Positions 26,492-36,103 of a stretch of 36,231 nt of DNA are shown here, piece after piece. Below the pieces are notes generated by a model. It was not told the origin of the DNA and ran no database searches. It saw only the letters and a program-made list of their open reading frames with translations. This DNA is from Thermoplasmata archaeon (lineage in GTDB: Archaea; Thermoplasmatota; Thermoplasmata; Thermoplasmatales; Thermoplasmataceae), in contig JAKAPZ010000011.1 of the NCBI GenBank assembly GCA_021822985.1, forward strand, positions 1-36,231, given 5' to 3'. Both the position numbers and the translations under genes were made by a program. The number at the start of each line of letters is the position of its first letter. The first letter of the stretch is position 1.

Positions 26492-29350
26492 ATGAAGCAA
26501 GTAAGAAAAGAAGATAACGCTGTAAGCGAGATCATAGGTGCAATTTTATTATTTGCAATTGCAAGCGTTCTTTTAACTTCATTCATTTTATGGTATGTTC
26601 CAAGCACTGGAACGAATAATGATATAACTTACCAGAGCCAGACACAGCAATCGTTCAGTTCTCTGGACTCCAAAATATTATCGCCATCACTGACACCGGG
26701 TTCCAGTATTTCGCAGAGCATGCCTCTTGGAATTAGTGGAGTTCCTCCTTTTTCGCCTTCCCAGAGCACAAATTTGTATTATTCTAATAATTTCAATGCA
26801 ACACTGTCTTATAACGCAAATATTACATATGAAAACGCACAAGCTTTTAAGAATGTAACACTGGCTGCATGTGCCAATGCATCTTCAGGGAATATCAGAA
26901 ACAATGTTTATGTATCATCGCAATTTACATATTCCGTCATATTTGTTGAAGATGGTTTACAGGGTGGTTATTACTGGACTGTTTCACTTGGTGGTTCTGA
27001 GAAATCCGCAGGTTCAACCGGTACAACAATTAATTCCTATATAACTTACAGTTTGCCAAGAGGCACTTATTCATTCACAATAACTTCAAATGAGAACGGA
27101 TATACTCCTAACCCCTCTTCAGGGACTGTTAAAGTCAATGTGTCAGGCACTACTGTTGGAATATCTTTTAGTGGTGGTAAAGTAAATGGTATTGTAGCTG
27201 GTGCTGAAGGTGGTTCTGGGGAAATCAATTATGTAAACGATTCAAATTTTATTGGAGTAGTAACCCAATCTGGTATTTGTGATATTCAATATCTTAATTA
27301 TTGGCTAAATAATACAACCAAAGGAAATGGTTTTTACAATCTTTCTTCGCAGGAATTTTTTGTTTATTCTTCAAACACGCCTGTCGATTATTATCAGTTT
27401 CTTATAGAACCAAACTTGGTTTGGTATGAACAAACATCTAGAGGGGTAGCCTACATATATTCATCAATAGGAAAAACACCTTGGGGAGATAATTGTTCAA
27501 ATACTAGCGCAATCACAGAAATCAATGGAGCTAGTATAAATCGGCATTATACAACAACAGTAAACATAACGTTATCAAAACAGATAACTCTTTCCCCGGG
27601 AACTTACTACCTAAACATTTGGGAGGTTTTATATCAAGATTATGGTAACCAGTATTATAACAACAACAAAAATTCGTATGATTGCTACCTCCAATTTTCA
27701 CAACAAATGGCTTTTACCAACAATGGAAATCTTAAGACTCAAGAATCATTGTACGGATTCGGATATGGACCAAATGAATTTATCGGAACTATAACGAATC
27801 CCTCCTTAGATCTTTCAGTTGGTAATTCGTTCTATTACACTGCAACAATAAAATCTGCTTGCAAAGCCGGAACAACATATTTTACTGTTCAGAAGGAAAA
27901 TCTTGTGGAAAGTCCAACCCCATATTATTTCCTTATAGGTTACACACCGAATTCTGCATCAACTACGGTATATAAAGTAAACATATCCGAAAGGAATCTG
28001 CCTGTGGGAGCAGTCTGGAATATGACTTTTGCAGGAAACTTTCATAAGCACACTGTCGGTTCAAGTGGGATAAGCTACTTTACAGTAAACCTCACAAGTG
28101 GAATATATGCTTACAATATCTCTAAAGTAGGCTCGTACTTAAGTAATCCCACAAATGGATACTACAGCATTAACACCTCTGCAAATGCTATCAATGACTT
28201 AATTATATCTTACTTCCAACCAGTTGGGTCATTGCCATACTCTTGGGACACATCCGATCACTTATCACAACAATTTATAGTCTCCAAACCACAGATCATA
28301 AATTTTATCTCTTTATATTTCTATAATTATACTATTGGTCCAGCTTCTTATAACGGGAATAAGTTGAATTACACTGTAAATATAAAAATTTTAAATTCTT
28401 CTACATTAAAACCAGCTGCTGGGAATTCCTCAGTTTTTTCATTTAAAGTTTTGGAGACTGGGTGGACTCAGATTTTCTTCAACAAAACGAACGGATTTAA
28501 AATCAATAAAGGAATATACGATATTTATGTTAGCGATGTAAACGGCTCGAATAACGCCATTGGTTTAGGATTTATAACTACTGGTGGATATTCTAACTAT
28601 TTACAGCGTATCTGTACTGATTTCATGAGTGGTGGTATCAATGACATTAGAAATGTGACACTTACACCGTATTATGGTGGAAGCCCAATCACTATTTCTA
28701 ACGCTTCAATCGTTTTCCAAATAGGGTTCTATAATGTTACGACATCGTTTGTGATTGCGCATAAAGATATTATCGAGCATTTTAAAATCATAGGTTCAGT
28801 AGAAGCAACAGGAAATACACAGTTCTCAATACAGGAAACTTATGCATTGCAGGATGGTATCATTATTACTGCAGGAAAAGGTGTCACATTTGTGACTGTA
28901 AACCCATTACCTATCGCTATAAGCAATACTTCAGGAGGCACATTGGCATTAAGCTCTATTGGTTACAATATGGCCATGGCAAAGTCAGTTGCCACATCCA
29001 TTAGTGGATATGGTTCAACAATAGTTTCAGCAACCATGGAGAATCAATCTCTAACGAATTATACAGTAGGAAACAATTATGTGATAGGAACCGTATTGGC
29101 AAAAGTTCTGGATATTACACTTTCCAGCTATAATTACACAGTAAATTCAACGTTTTCAGCATATTGGGCTAATACATTCTTTGCTGAATTGGTTGGAAGT
29201 AGTCATACTGAAAAGTACGAAAATTTCAATGTCTACAAACAATTTAATTTTGCTCTGAATGGAAACACTGAAACTGTTTCAATATCCAATCCAGTAAATC
29301 TGAGTTCAATAAGTATTAAATATGTTGGAATTGATATTAACTCTATGTAG
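26492..29350 (+). CDS. Giant surface protein with archaeal type IV pilin-like N-terminus
   Basis: MKQVRKEDNAVSEIIGAILLFAIASVLLTSFILW class III (pilin) signal; 952 aa rich in Ser/Thr/Asn; two xxxISExxLPxGxxWxVxxxG-type repeat modules. Confidence 0.8.
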   Translation: MKQVRKEDNAVSEIIGAILLFAIASVLLTSFILWYVPSTGTNNDITYQSQTQQSFSSLDSKILSPSLTPGSSISQSMPLGISGVPPFSPSQSTNLYYSNNFNATLSYNANITYENAQAFKNVTLAACANASSGNIRNNVYVSSQFTYSVIFVEDGLQGGYYWTVSLGGSEKSAGSTGTTINSYITYSLPRGTYSFTITSNENGYTPNPSSGTVKVNVSGTTVGISFSGGKVNGIVAGAEGGSGEINYVNDSNFIGVVTQSGICDIQYLNYWLNNTTKGNGFYNLSSQEFFVYSSNTPVDYYQFLIEPNLVWYEQTSRGVAYIYSSIGKTPWGDNCSNTSAITEINGASINRHYTTTVNITLSKQITLSPGTYYLNIWEVLYQDYGNQYYNNNKNSYDCYLQFSQQMAFTNNGNLKTQESLYGFGYGPNEFIGTITNPSLDLSVGNSFYYTATIKSACKAGTTYFTVQKENLVESPTPYYFLIGYTPNSASTTVYKVNISERNLPVGAVWNMTFAGNFHKHTVGSSGISYFTVNLTSGIYAYNISKVGSYLSNPTNGYYSINTSANAINDLIISYFQPVGSLPYSWDTSDHLSQQFIVSKPQIINFISLYFYNYTIGPASYNGNKLNYTVNIKILNSSTLKPAAGNSSVFSFKVLETGWTQIFFNKTNGFKINKGIYDIYVSDVNGSNNAIGLGFITTGGYSNYLQRICTDFMSGGINDIRNVTLTPYYGGSPITISNASIVFQIGFYNVTTSFVIAHKDIIEHFKIIGSVEATGNTQFSIQETYALQDGIIITAGKGVTFVTVNPLPIAISNTSGGTLALSSIGYNMAMAKSVATSISGYGSTIVSATMENQSLTNYTVGNNYVIGTVLAKVLDITLSSYNYTVNSTFSAYWANTFFAELVGSSHTEKYENFNVYKQFNFALNGNTETVSISNPVNLSSISIKYVGIDINSM

Positions 29351-29407
29351 TAATTTTTAATAATTTTTAATCATCCATTTTCTTTTTACACTTTAACAAA
29401 TTGGAGA

Positions 29408-31809
29408 TTAGGTTTTCATATTTGGCCAATTTTTTCTCAACCTTTGATAAACATCAAGATATTCGAGTCCTTTTTTTACACCATTTTCTATATCGGGCCC
29501 GTTAACCTTATTGATCACGCGTCTGATTTCCTCCTCATGATCCAGTCCTATAATACCGGCACCTGCAGTAAAGAGTTCCCCTGCGTATGGGCTTCCTTCA
29601 AAAAATCTTCTAAGAATGCTCACAGCCTCTTCCAGGTTGTTGAGCATGAATTCTCTTGCATGTCGATTCATGCATAGAGTGAAATAAGCGGTTATGGATT
29701 CCTGCTTCTTTATTTCCTGTTCTCTTACCATCCTGAATATTTCTTCATAATTTTCCACACCTTTCACATAGCACATTCCAGATATCAATTTCCTGATATC
29801 GGAATCACTTTCGGCACGGTTTATGAAGTCTTTGTACAATGATATATCATGAAGGAAATGTGATTTGGCAAGAGAAACTGCCATTCTTTCATCGGAGTCA
29901 ATATTGAAAAAGTTTTCAAATTTGGCAGAAATTTCTTTTGCAAATTTTTCATCCAACAAAGCAAGCCTCTCATTGACTGCACTTCTTAGCATTGTTGTGT
30001 TTATATCTTCTCCGGCAACTTTGTTTCCAAGCAAAGTTCTCATCCTGTGAAGGTATTTGATTGCATTCATCTTAAATATCTCATCTTCAGGGACAATTGA
30101 GGTGATCATACCAAGATCCACCGTTATCATATTCAGTGCAGGGTTGATTGGCCTGTCACATGCAGTATTTATTATGTTCAGATAAGCATCCGCATTAAGT
30201 TTTCCCTGTATGAGGAACATGTACGCACTCCTGATCAGATCACTTCTGTCCAGATCAGAAAAACCAGAAATGACTTTTTCAAGATTCCTGTAGTAGTCAT
30301 CATCATAGGACGTCAGATAAAAACCAGTAGCATCAGCATTCAACTTCACAAATCCTTCTGATAGAATACTCATTTCTTCACCAACCATGAGAATTCTGTC
30401 TTCTCCATTCTCTTTCCTCACGACTATCGGTACGGGAAGCAATTCACCCTTCCTGTTTCCTTTCAGCAGGAATCTTTCCTGCCTGAGTCTAATCTCTTCT
30501 GCATTCCTCTCGACATAAATTGCCGGGAATCCCTGCTTTTTGATCCATTCAAGGGCGATTTTCGCAACCGGTATTTCCGAAGATTTTTCTATATGTTCCC
30601 AGAGCTGGAATCCTTCCGCGTTTCCATATTTGAAATTCTTAAGGTAATCAGAAACACCTTTGAGGAACTTTTCTCCACCAACATAACTGTACATCATTCT
30701 CAACAGGGCACTCCCCTTCCCATAGCTGATGCCATCGAATATCTGTTCTATTTCTTCAGGTTCCTTCACTTTATTTTCTATTGGGTGCGAATTCATGAGG
30801 CAATCTTCACTGAGGGCCCATTCGTACTCTTTCCTGTAAAACGATTTCCAGACATCCATTTCCGGATAGATGCTATCAATGCACAGAAATGACATAAATG
30901 TCGCGAAACTTTCATTCAGCCAGAGATCATCCCACCACTTCATGGTTACAAGGTTCCCAAACCACATGTGCGCTATCTCGTGTGCAATGGTGGTTGCTAT
31001 CCAGACCTTACTATCCGCATCTGTTGATTCATTGGCCAGCAGCCCCTCCTCCCTGAAAGTTATGGCACCCCAATTTTCCATTGCGCCTGAAGCAAATTCA
31101 GGCACTGAAATCAAATGCATTTTGGGAAGGGGATATTCAATTTCAAAAATTTTCTCATAAAATTCAATGCTTTTTGCAGCTGTTTCAAGGGGAAAATCAT
31201 TGCTTTTCAGTTCTTTTCCGGGGACAGTGAGTATAATGTCTATATTTCTGTATTTCATTGTTTTGCTTGCAAATTTCCCAACACCAAGATAGAGCAGATA
31301 TGTAGACATTCTTGGGGTATCAATGAAAGTGATCTCCTTAGTGTTTCCAGATACTTTTTCATTCAGCACTGGCATGTTCGAAATGGCTTCCAGTTCTGAA
31401 TTAATCACGACTGCAAGTGAGAATACTGCCTTTAGCGATGGAATGTCAAAGCATGGAAACAATTCTCTTGCAGAATTTGATGCTAATTGGGTGGAAAGCA
31501 TATTCTCCTCTCCATATCCTGCATGATACAGGCCCTGCAATCCTTCGGAAACTATACCTTCATACTCTATGAAAATTGTTCCGCTTTCTGGTACAGGATC
31601 TTCAACGCAAACTTTCCACCGATTTCTGTCATGGAGAAATTTACACGATTTATTATATCTATATTCAATGAGTTTATTGTCAAATTTTTTGCATCGAGGA
31701 TAAGTTCTCCGTTATTTCCCGAATATTCTATGAAAATTTTTCCTTTAAAGGTTTCAAAGTTATCAGATAAATCCAGATATATTCTGTATTTGTTAACATA
31801 TTTTGGCAT
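29408..31809 (-). pseudogene. Tricorn-cofactor (F2/F3)-like M1 aminopeptidase, frameshifted near its N-terminus
   Basis: ORF 29408-31540 has GAMENWGAITFRE, HEIAHMWFGNLVTMKWWDDLWLNESFATFM; ORF 31567-31809 encodes the N-terminal beta-domain; frame-shifted open reading DPVPESGTIFIEYEGIVSEGLQGLYHAGYG links them. Confidence 0.88.
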
Positions 31810-31959
31810 ATGAAAGAATATTCTTTTACTTTATAATTATTCCCTGTGAATTGACCAGCAACATAATTACGAGAAACACAAAGATCTACAATATTTCCCA
31901 ATCATGAAACATTTAGGAAATAACTTTTAAGGGTTATAATACATAATATGTAAGGCTAA

Positions 31960-32667
31960 ATGTATATTATGTGGGGAGATGATAATAATTTAGTAAAAAT
32001 TAAAATATTTACAGAAGGGATCAAAATGGCGAATTTGAAAAGCGTAATACGAATATTTGACAAAATTTCTGATCTTATGCGCATCCGAATATTTGGAACT
32101 TTTGTAACCGTTGGTATGGTTTTTCTTTTGCTTGTAGGAGTATCTTTTGCCGCTGTTTTCGTCGTATATGAATACCCGACTTCAACATCTGGTATGGGTG
32201 CAAAAATATATCTGGAGAAGGGGCCAAATTATGCAAATGCACAGAAATTAGGATTGGTTTCAGGAGGCAACTCATTAAGTCCCACTTCAGGGAGTGGAAC
32301 AACAATAGGCATCAATACTGTAGCTGGCTCGAATTCAGTATTTTTGCTCAATGTATTTGAGGTTGTCAACAAATCTTCCGGAATAGCCGGGCATGTATAC
32401 CTCTACATAAATGGAACACTGCCCATTGGTGTAACACTTTATTATGACAATACAACTCAAATGAATTTTACTGGAACAGATACCGGAAGCTACTCCATAA
32501 TTCAGGGCCTAGCACCCGGAAATGGAACACTTCTTGGCGGCGGAAGCAATTCACCATTCAGTGCAAAGATTCCCCTGACGGAGAGTTTTACACTTTATCT
32601 GGCTTTTGAGTTGACAGGTAAAGCGTCCGGGGCAGGAATTCTGTACATGCAAACAAGCATTGGGTGA
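31960..32667 (+). CDS. Secreted/membrane-anchored protein, tandem paralogue A
   Basis: N-terminal TM (FVTVGMVFLLLVGVSFAAVFVV); AKIYLEKGPNYANAQKLGLV; YLYINGTLPIGVTLYY; probable start at MANLKSV (32026). Confidence 0.7.
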   Translation: MYIMWGDDNNLVKIKIFTEGIKMANLKSVIRIFDKISDLMRIRIFGTFVTVGMVFLLLVGVSFAAVFVVYEYPTSTSGMGAKIYLEKGPNYANAQKLGLVSGGNSLSPTSGSGTTIGINTVAGSNSVFLLNVFEVVNKSSGIAGHVYLYINGTLPIGVTLYYDNTTQMNFTGTDTGSYSIIQGLAPGNGTLLGGGSNSPFSAKIPLTESFTLYLAFELTGKASGAGILYMQTSIG

Positions 32668-33236
32668 TGAATAAGATGAGGATGAGAGTTTCTCATCTTA
32701 TTCTCAAAGTTGTTGCGATCTTAATGGTATCGGGAATTGTATTTTCAGGTGTATCTTCTACCTCTTCTGCCCTGATAGGCGTCGTAAACGAATTTCCATC
32801 AAATAATGAACAGATGCAACCTGAGATTTATCTAAGTGAAGGGCCAGATTATGTTTCAGAAAGGAATTTGGGTTTATTTGGCACGTCGGAAACTGGTTCT
32901 CCCCCCAACATAATAAACGGAACAGTTATTTTTATCAACAATTCTCTGGATAAAATGGCCGTATTGGAAACAAATAGCACAATTGGCGGAAAAATATATC
33001 TGTGGATAAACGGAACACTTCCAGCAGGAGTGATATTGTACACTGGGTTTTCAGCCACAACTCTCAGAAATTACAGTTCTGGAACAAGAATGACTCTAAA
33101 ACCAAAATCTCCAGACGAATATTTTGGATTCGGAGTTTCAACAACCTCTTCTACGGTTTTTACTCTCTTTTTTGATTATCAACTTTCTCAAGGGATTTGC
33201 GTGACCTATGAATATCTGATGTATGTCAATGAGTGA
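32664..33236 (+). CDS. Secreted/membrane-anchored protein, tandem paralogue B
   Basis: Start overlaps paralogue A stop (ATGA); PEIYLSEGPDYVSERNLGLF; YLWINGTLPAGVILYT. Confidence 0.7.
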   Translation: MMNKMRMRVSHLILKVVAILMVSGIVFSGVSSTSSALIGVVNEFPSNNEQMQPEIYLSEGPDYVSERNLGLFGTSETGSPPNIINGTVIFINNSLDKMAVLETNSTIGGKIYLWINGTLPAGVILYTGFSATTLRNYSSGTRMTLKPKSPDEYFGFGVSTTSSTVFTLFFDYQLSQGICVTYEYLMYVNE

Positions 33237-33374
33237 TATTCTCCACTTGATTTCATCCAAGGAAAACGTTATTATCGGATATTATTCTGTTTAAAATACA
33301 GACGGTGTAAAATGTGATGAGTTTTTCATTAAAATCTGATAAATTTGTGCTGTGTTGAATGAATACTTAAATAG

Positions 33375-33397
33375 AAATTAGCTGTGTCAGCTAATTT
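33375..33397. terminator. Perfect 10-bp hairpin AAATTAGCTG-TGT-CAGCTAATTT
   Basis: Read directly; overlaps the 3' end of the minus-strand ORF 33391-33702. Confidence 0.5.
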
Positions 33398-33702
33398 CCC
33401 CCACCACTCAAGTCAATCTCCTCTTTTCCGGATATCTGTACATCCCAATGAAACACCTTTGCCATGTTATTCTCCAGATATTCTACTATCATGTCACTAT
33501 TCTCTTTCTCCACTAAAATCACTCCTTTTGCATATTTTATGTATCTGATACTGTCAAGGAATCCGGGTACCCTTGAATGATATCTTCCATAATGTGACGA
33601 ATTGTTGTACCCGTACAGTTTCCTATAAAATTTAGAATACGAAGCTGGAGTGATACCCTTCCCTGTCCTTTCAAATGTGAAAACTATCAGCGAACCAATC
33701 AT
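33391..33702 (-). CDS. Hypothetical protein
   Basis: 103 aa ORF MIGSLIVFTFERTGKGITPASYSKFYRKLYGYNNSSHYGRYHSRVPGFLDSIRYIKYAKGVILVEKENSDMIVEYLENN. Confidence 0.6.
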   Translation of the reverse strand: MIGSLIVFTFERTGKGITPASYSKFYRKLYGYNNSSHYGRYHSRVPGFLDSIRYIKYAKGVILVEKENSDMIVEYLENNMAKVFHWDVQISGKEEIDLSGGGN

Positions 33703-33759
33703 ATGCCATTAATTGCAGAAACCGATATAAATATATGACTGTATGTATACACAGTTATT

Positions 33760-34487
33760 ATGCCAAGATGGGGAAAACCTCACAAGGATCAAAGGAACTG
33801 GAAGAAATGCAACGAGGAGCTTGTGGTAAGGGGAGAGATACTATTCGACATGGATTTGCAGTTCAGTGGGATTTGGAACTGAAGGAGATGATTCATGGAA
33901 AGAGAGGGGCCCGGTACAGGTTTCCAAATTCATTCATGATGCTCATGCTTATGTGGAAACAACTGCCTGATTACAGATCGCTTGAGGGAATGGCCCGTTC
34001 CATGGTGAAAAAAAGACTGATTCCATGTTATGGAGACTTCAGTACCGTATGGTACAGAATACATGACATGAAACCTGATCTCATGGTGAGGGGCCTCGGA
34101 TTTGCAGATATTGGCACCGATGGTACGGGAATGAAGACAAACAATGCCGGTTCATACAGTACCATGAAATATGGTGATCCTGATGCAAAAAAGAGGAAGC
34201 ATCTCGTGGTGATCATAACAGCAGGCGTGGAAAGGAAGAGGATTATCGGAATAGAATCACACATCGAAGGGGATGGCCCATCTGAATCAGAAACAGCAGA
34301 GAAGCACATGAAGGATGCGATCCTTCATGGAGTGAAAGTAAACAAATTCTGTGGAGACGGTGCATTCGACACAAACGATCTATTTGATCTCACCCACTCA
34401 ATAGGTGCAAGGCCCGTCATAAAAATAAGGAAGAATGCATCCACAGAATATGGGAGCAGAAGGATACCAGAGATTATGGGTCTATGA
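33760..34487 (+). pseudogene. DDE (IS5-like) transposase remnant, frameshifted near the N-terminus and truncated at the C-terminus
   Basis: ATG 33760 frame MPRWGKPHKDQRNWKKCNEELVVRGEILFDMDLQFS then shift to WDLELKEMIHGKRGARYRFPNSFMMLMLMWKQLPDYRSLEGMARSM...; DGTGMK and GDGAFDT Asp motifs, no clear third acidic region. Confidence 0.75.
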
Positions 34488-34642
34488 CTATTTAAACCAT
34501 GGGGCAAAGGAGGGGGTGAAAGAAACGAATTGATTCAAACCGGAAAAAAGATGAGTAAATGAATGGAGCATTTGAAACTCTTCAGAGTATTTGTTCAACT
34601 GAGCAAATCAAATAACAACATTTAAGAGATTTTAGATGATAT

Positions 34643-34837
34643 ATGATTATGGTGGAGAATGTGAAATATGTAGAATATTCTACTACTGACCTCTTTCATC
34701 CGGCTAGAGCTGCTGCAAAAGATCAGATCAACTGTGGCACTATTACGATTGAAAACATAGAATCTCTTGAAGGGAAGATACCTAAAAAAGTATATAATGA
34801 GGCCAAAAAGATACTTATTGGAGAAGTGAAGAAATAA
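34643..34837 (+). CDS. Small hypothetical protein
   Basis: 64 aa ORF, likely starting at the second Met (MVENVKYVEYS). Confidence 0.45.
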   Translation: MIMVENVKYVEYSTTDLFHPARAAAKDQINCGTITIENIESLEGKIPKKVYNEAKKILIGEVKK

Positions 34838-34903
34838 CATTATCATCATTCAATTATGTGGCCATAGTTGAAAGGAATTATTTTTCTTATATATTGAAGT
34901 TAT

Positions 34904-35206
34904 ATGATTAATTATCTTGCAGTAGTTGAGGCTTCTTCCATAATAGTTTCCGTATTGATCACCGGGTGGTTTGTCGTATTGGTCGAAATGATCAAATCCA
35001 AGGATAATCGCAATATGAACTATTTTAATATGTTTATAATTCCGATTTCTTTTTATTTTATCTCAATTATTCTTGGAGAGATTTCCATCAGTATATCTCT
35101 ATTAACGTTTTCAATTGGGTTTATTTTAACTTTAGTTTTTATGATTCTAATTTCTCAAAGATTGAAATATGACATAGACACTGAAAAAGCAGCAAATAAA
35201 AAATAG
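34904..35206 (+). CDS. Small hypothetical membrane protein (about three TM helices)
   Basis: 100 aa ORF with hydrophobic segments and basic C-terminus. Confidence 0.5.
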   Translation: MINYLAVVEASSIIVSVLITGWFVVLVEMIKSKDNRNMNYFNMFIIPISFYFISIILGEISISISLLTFSIGFILTLVFMILISQRLKYDIDTEKAANKK

Positions 35207-35437
35207 AATCATAAATGCTGCAGGCTAGAAACATAAGACGTACAGCGGGGTTATCAAAAGTTCTGCAACAAAGAAGGTTACTGGAAGAGTATTTCTGAGG
35301 GGGATGATAATAATACCGGTATAAAATACGGAACGATACTTATACTGGCAGTTCTTACAGCAACATTCTCCTCAATCGGAAATGCAACAATAGAGGGTTC
35401 GAGTTCTAGGACAAGATCCTTTATTTTAAGGCCTTAA

Positions 35438-36050
35438 AGGAGAAGCTACAAAGTAAGATCTTATGATGAGAATCAGATAGGAGCTCTCCCTGCCTTTCCC
35501 ATCAGGATCACAGAAGACAGGAGAAATCATGCCATGATCCTTCTTGCCCTTAATTCTGGCCTGAGGAGATCAGAGATCTCCAATCTGAAAGTCATAGTTC
35601 TTCATGGATCCTATCTCTCTGTCATCAACGGAAAGGGGGGGGGGGAAGGATCGGGACGTTTATCTGGATCCATACACCAGGGAGCAGATCGAAAACTACC
35701 TTCCCTCGAGGAATAATCCACAATCTCCTTATGTATTCACTACCAGGAAGGGAAAGATCACCGGGGAATACATGGGAAACATAGCAGCCCAGATAAAAAA
35801 GGCATCAGGTATAGATTTTTCATGGCATAAGTGCCGCCACACCTATGCAAAGAATCTTTTGAGGAATAACATAGATCTCGAAACCATACGCCAGATGCTG
35901 GGTCATGCAAATCTTTCGACTACCCAGGTTTACAGCACACTTGATAGCGGAGAGGCATTGGAACGCATCCAGGAGAAAAAACCAAAGTTCTTTAAATGTT
36001 CAATCCGCAGCAATCCCTACTACATCGTTAATGGACTGGAGGGGAATTGA
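35438..36050 (+). pseudogene. Tyrosine recombinase (XerC/D-like integrase) catalytic domain, frameshifted at a G11 run and lacking an N-terminal domain
   Basis: KVRSYDENQIGALPAF...LALNSGLRRSEISNLK (Arg I), then in another frame GKDRDVYLDPYTREQI, SWHKCRHTYAKNLL (HxxR), LGHANLSTTQVYS (GH..Y). Confidence 0.85.
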
Positions 36051-36103
36051 ACCCCTGGCCTCTTCCATGCCAAGGAAGCGATCTACCGCTGATCTACCAG
36101 CCC
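36032..36103 (-). tRNA. tRNA-Ala (anticodon GGC)
   Basis: GGGCTGGTAGATCAGCGGTAGATCGCTTCCTTGGCATGGAAGAGGCCAGGGGTTCAATTCCCCTCCAGTCCA folds into a cloverleaf: 7-bp acceptor, CTTCC-TTGGCAT-GGAAG anticodon arm, AGGGG-TTCAATT-CCCCT T arm; no encoded CCA. Confidence 0.95.

Noticed and set aside
33314-33339. Possible C/D box sRNA: GTGATGA (33314) followed by CTGA (33336)
   Set aside because: Only one clear C and one CTGA box; no convincing D box or terminal stem at the right spacing. Two short motifs in AT-rich DNA can occur by chance.
35220-35437. Short TM-like frame DNNTGIKYGTILILAVLTATFSSIGNATIEGSSSRTRSFILRP* before the integrase
   Set aside because: No clear start codon and no family recognised; could be a gene fragment or chance, so not listed as a CDS.
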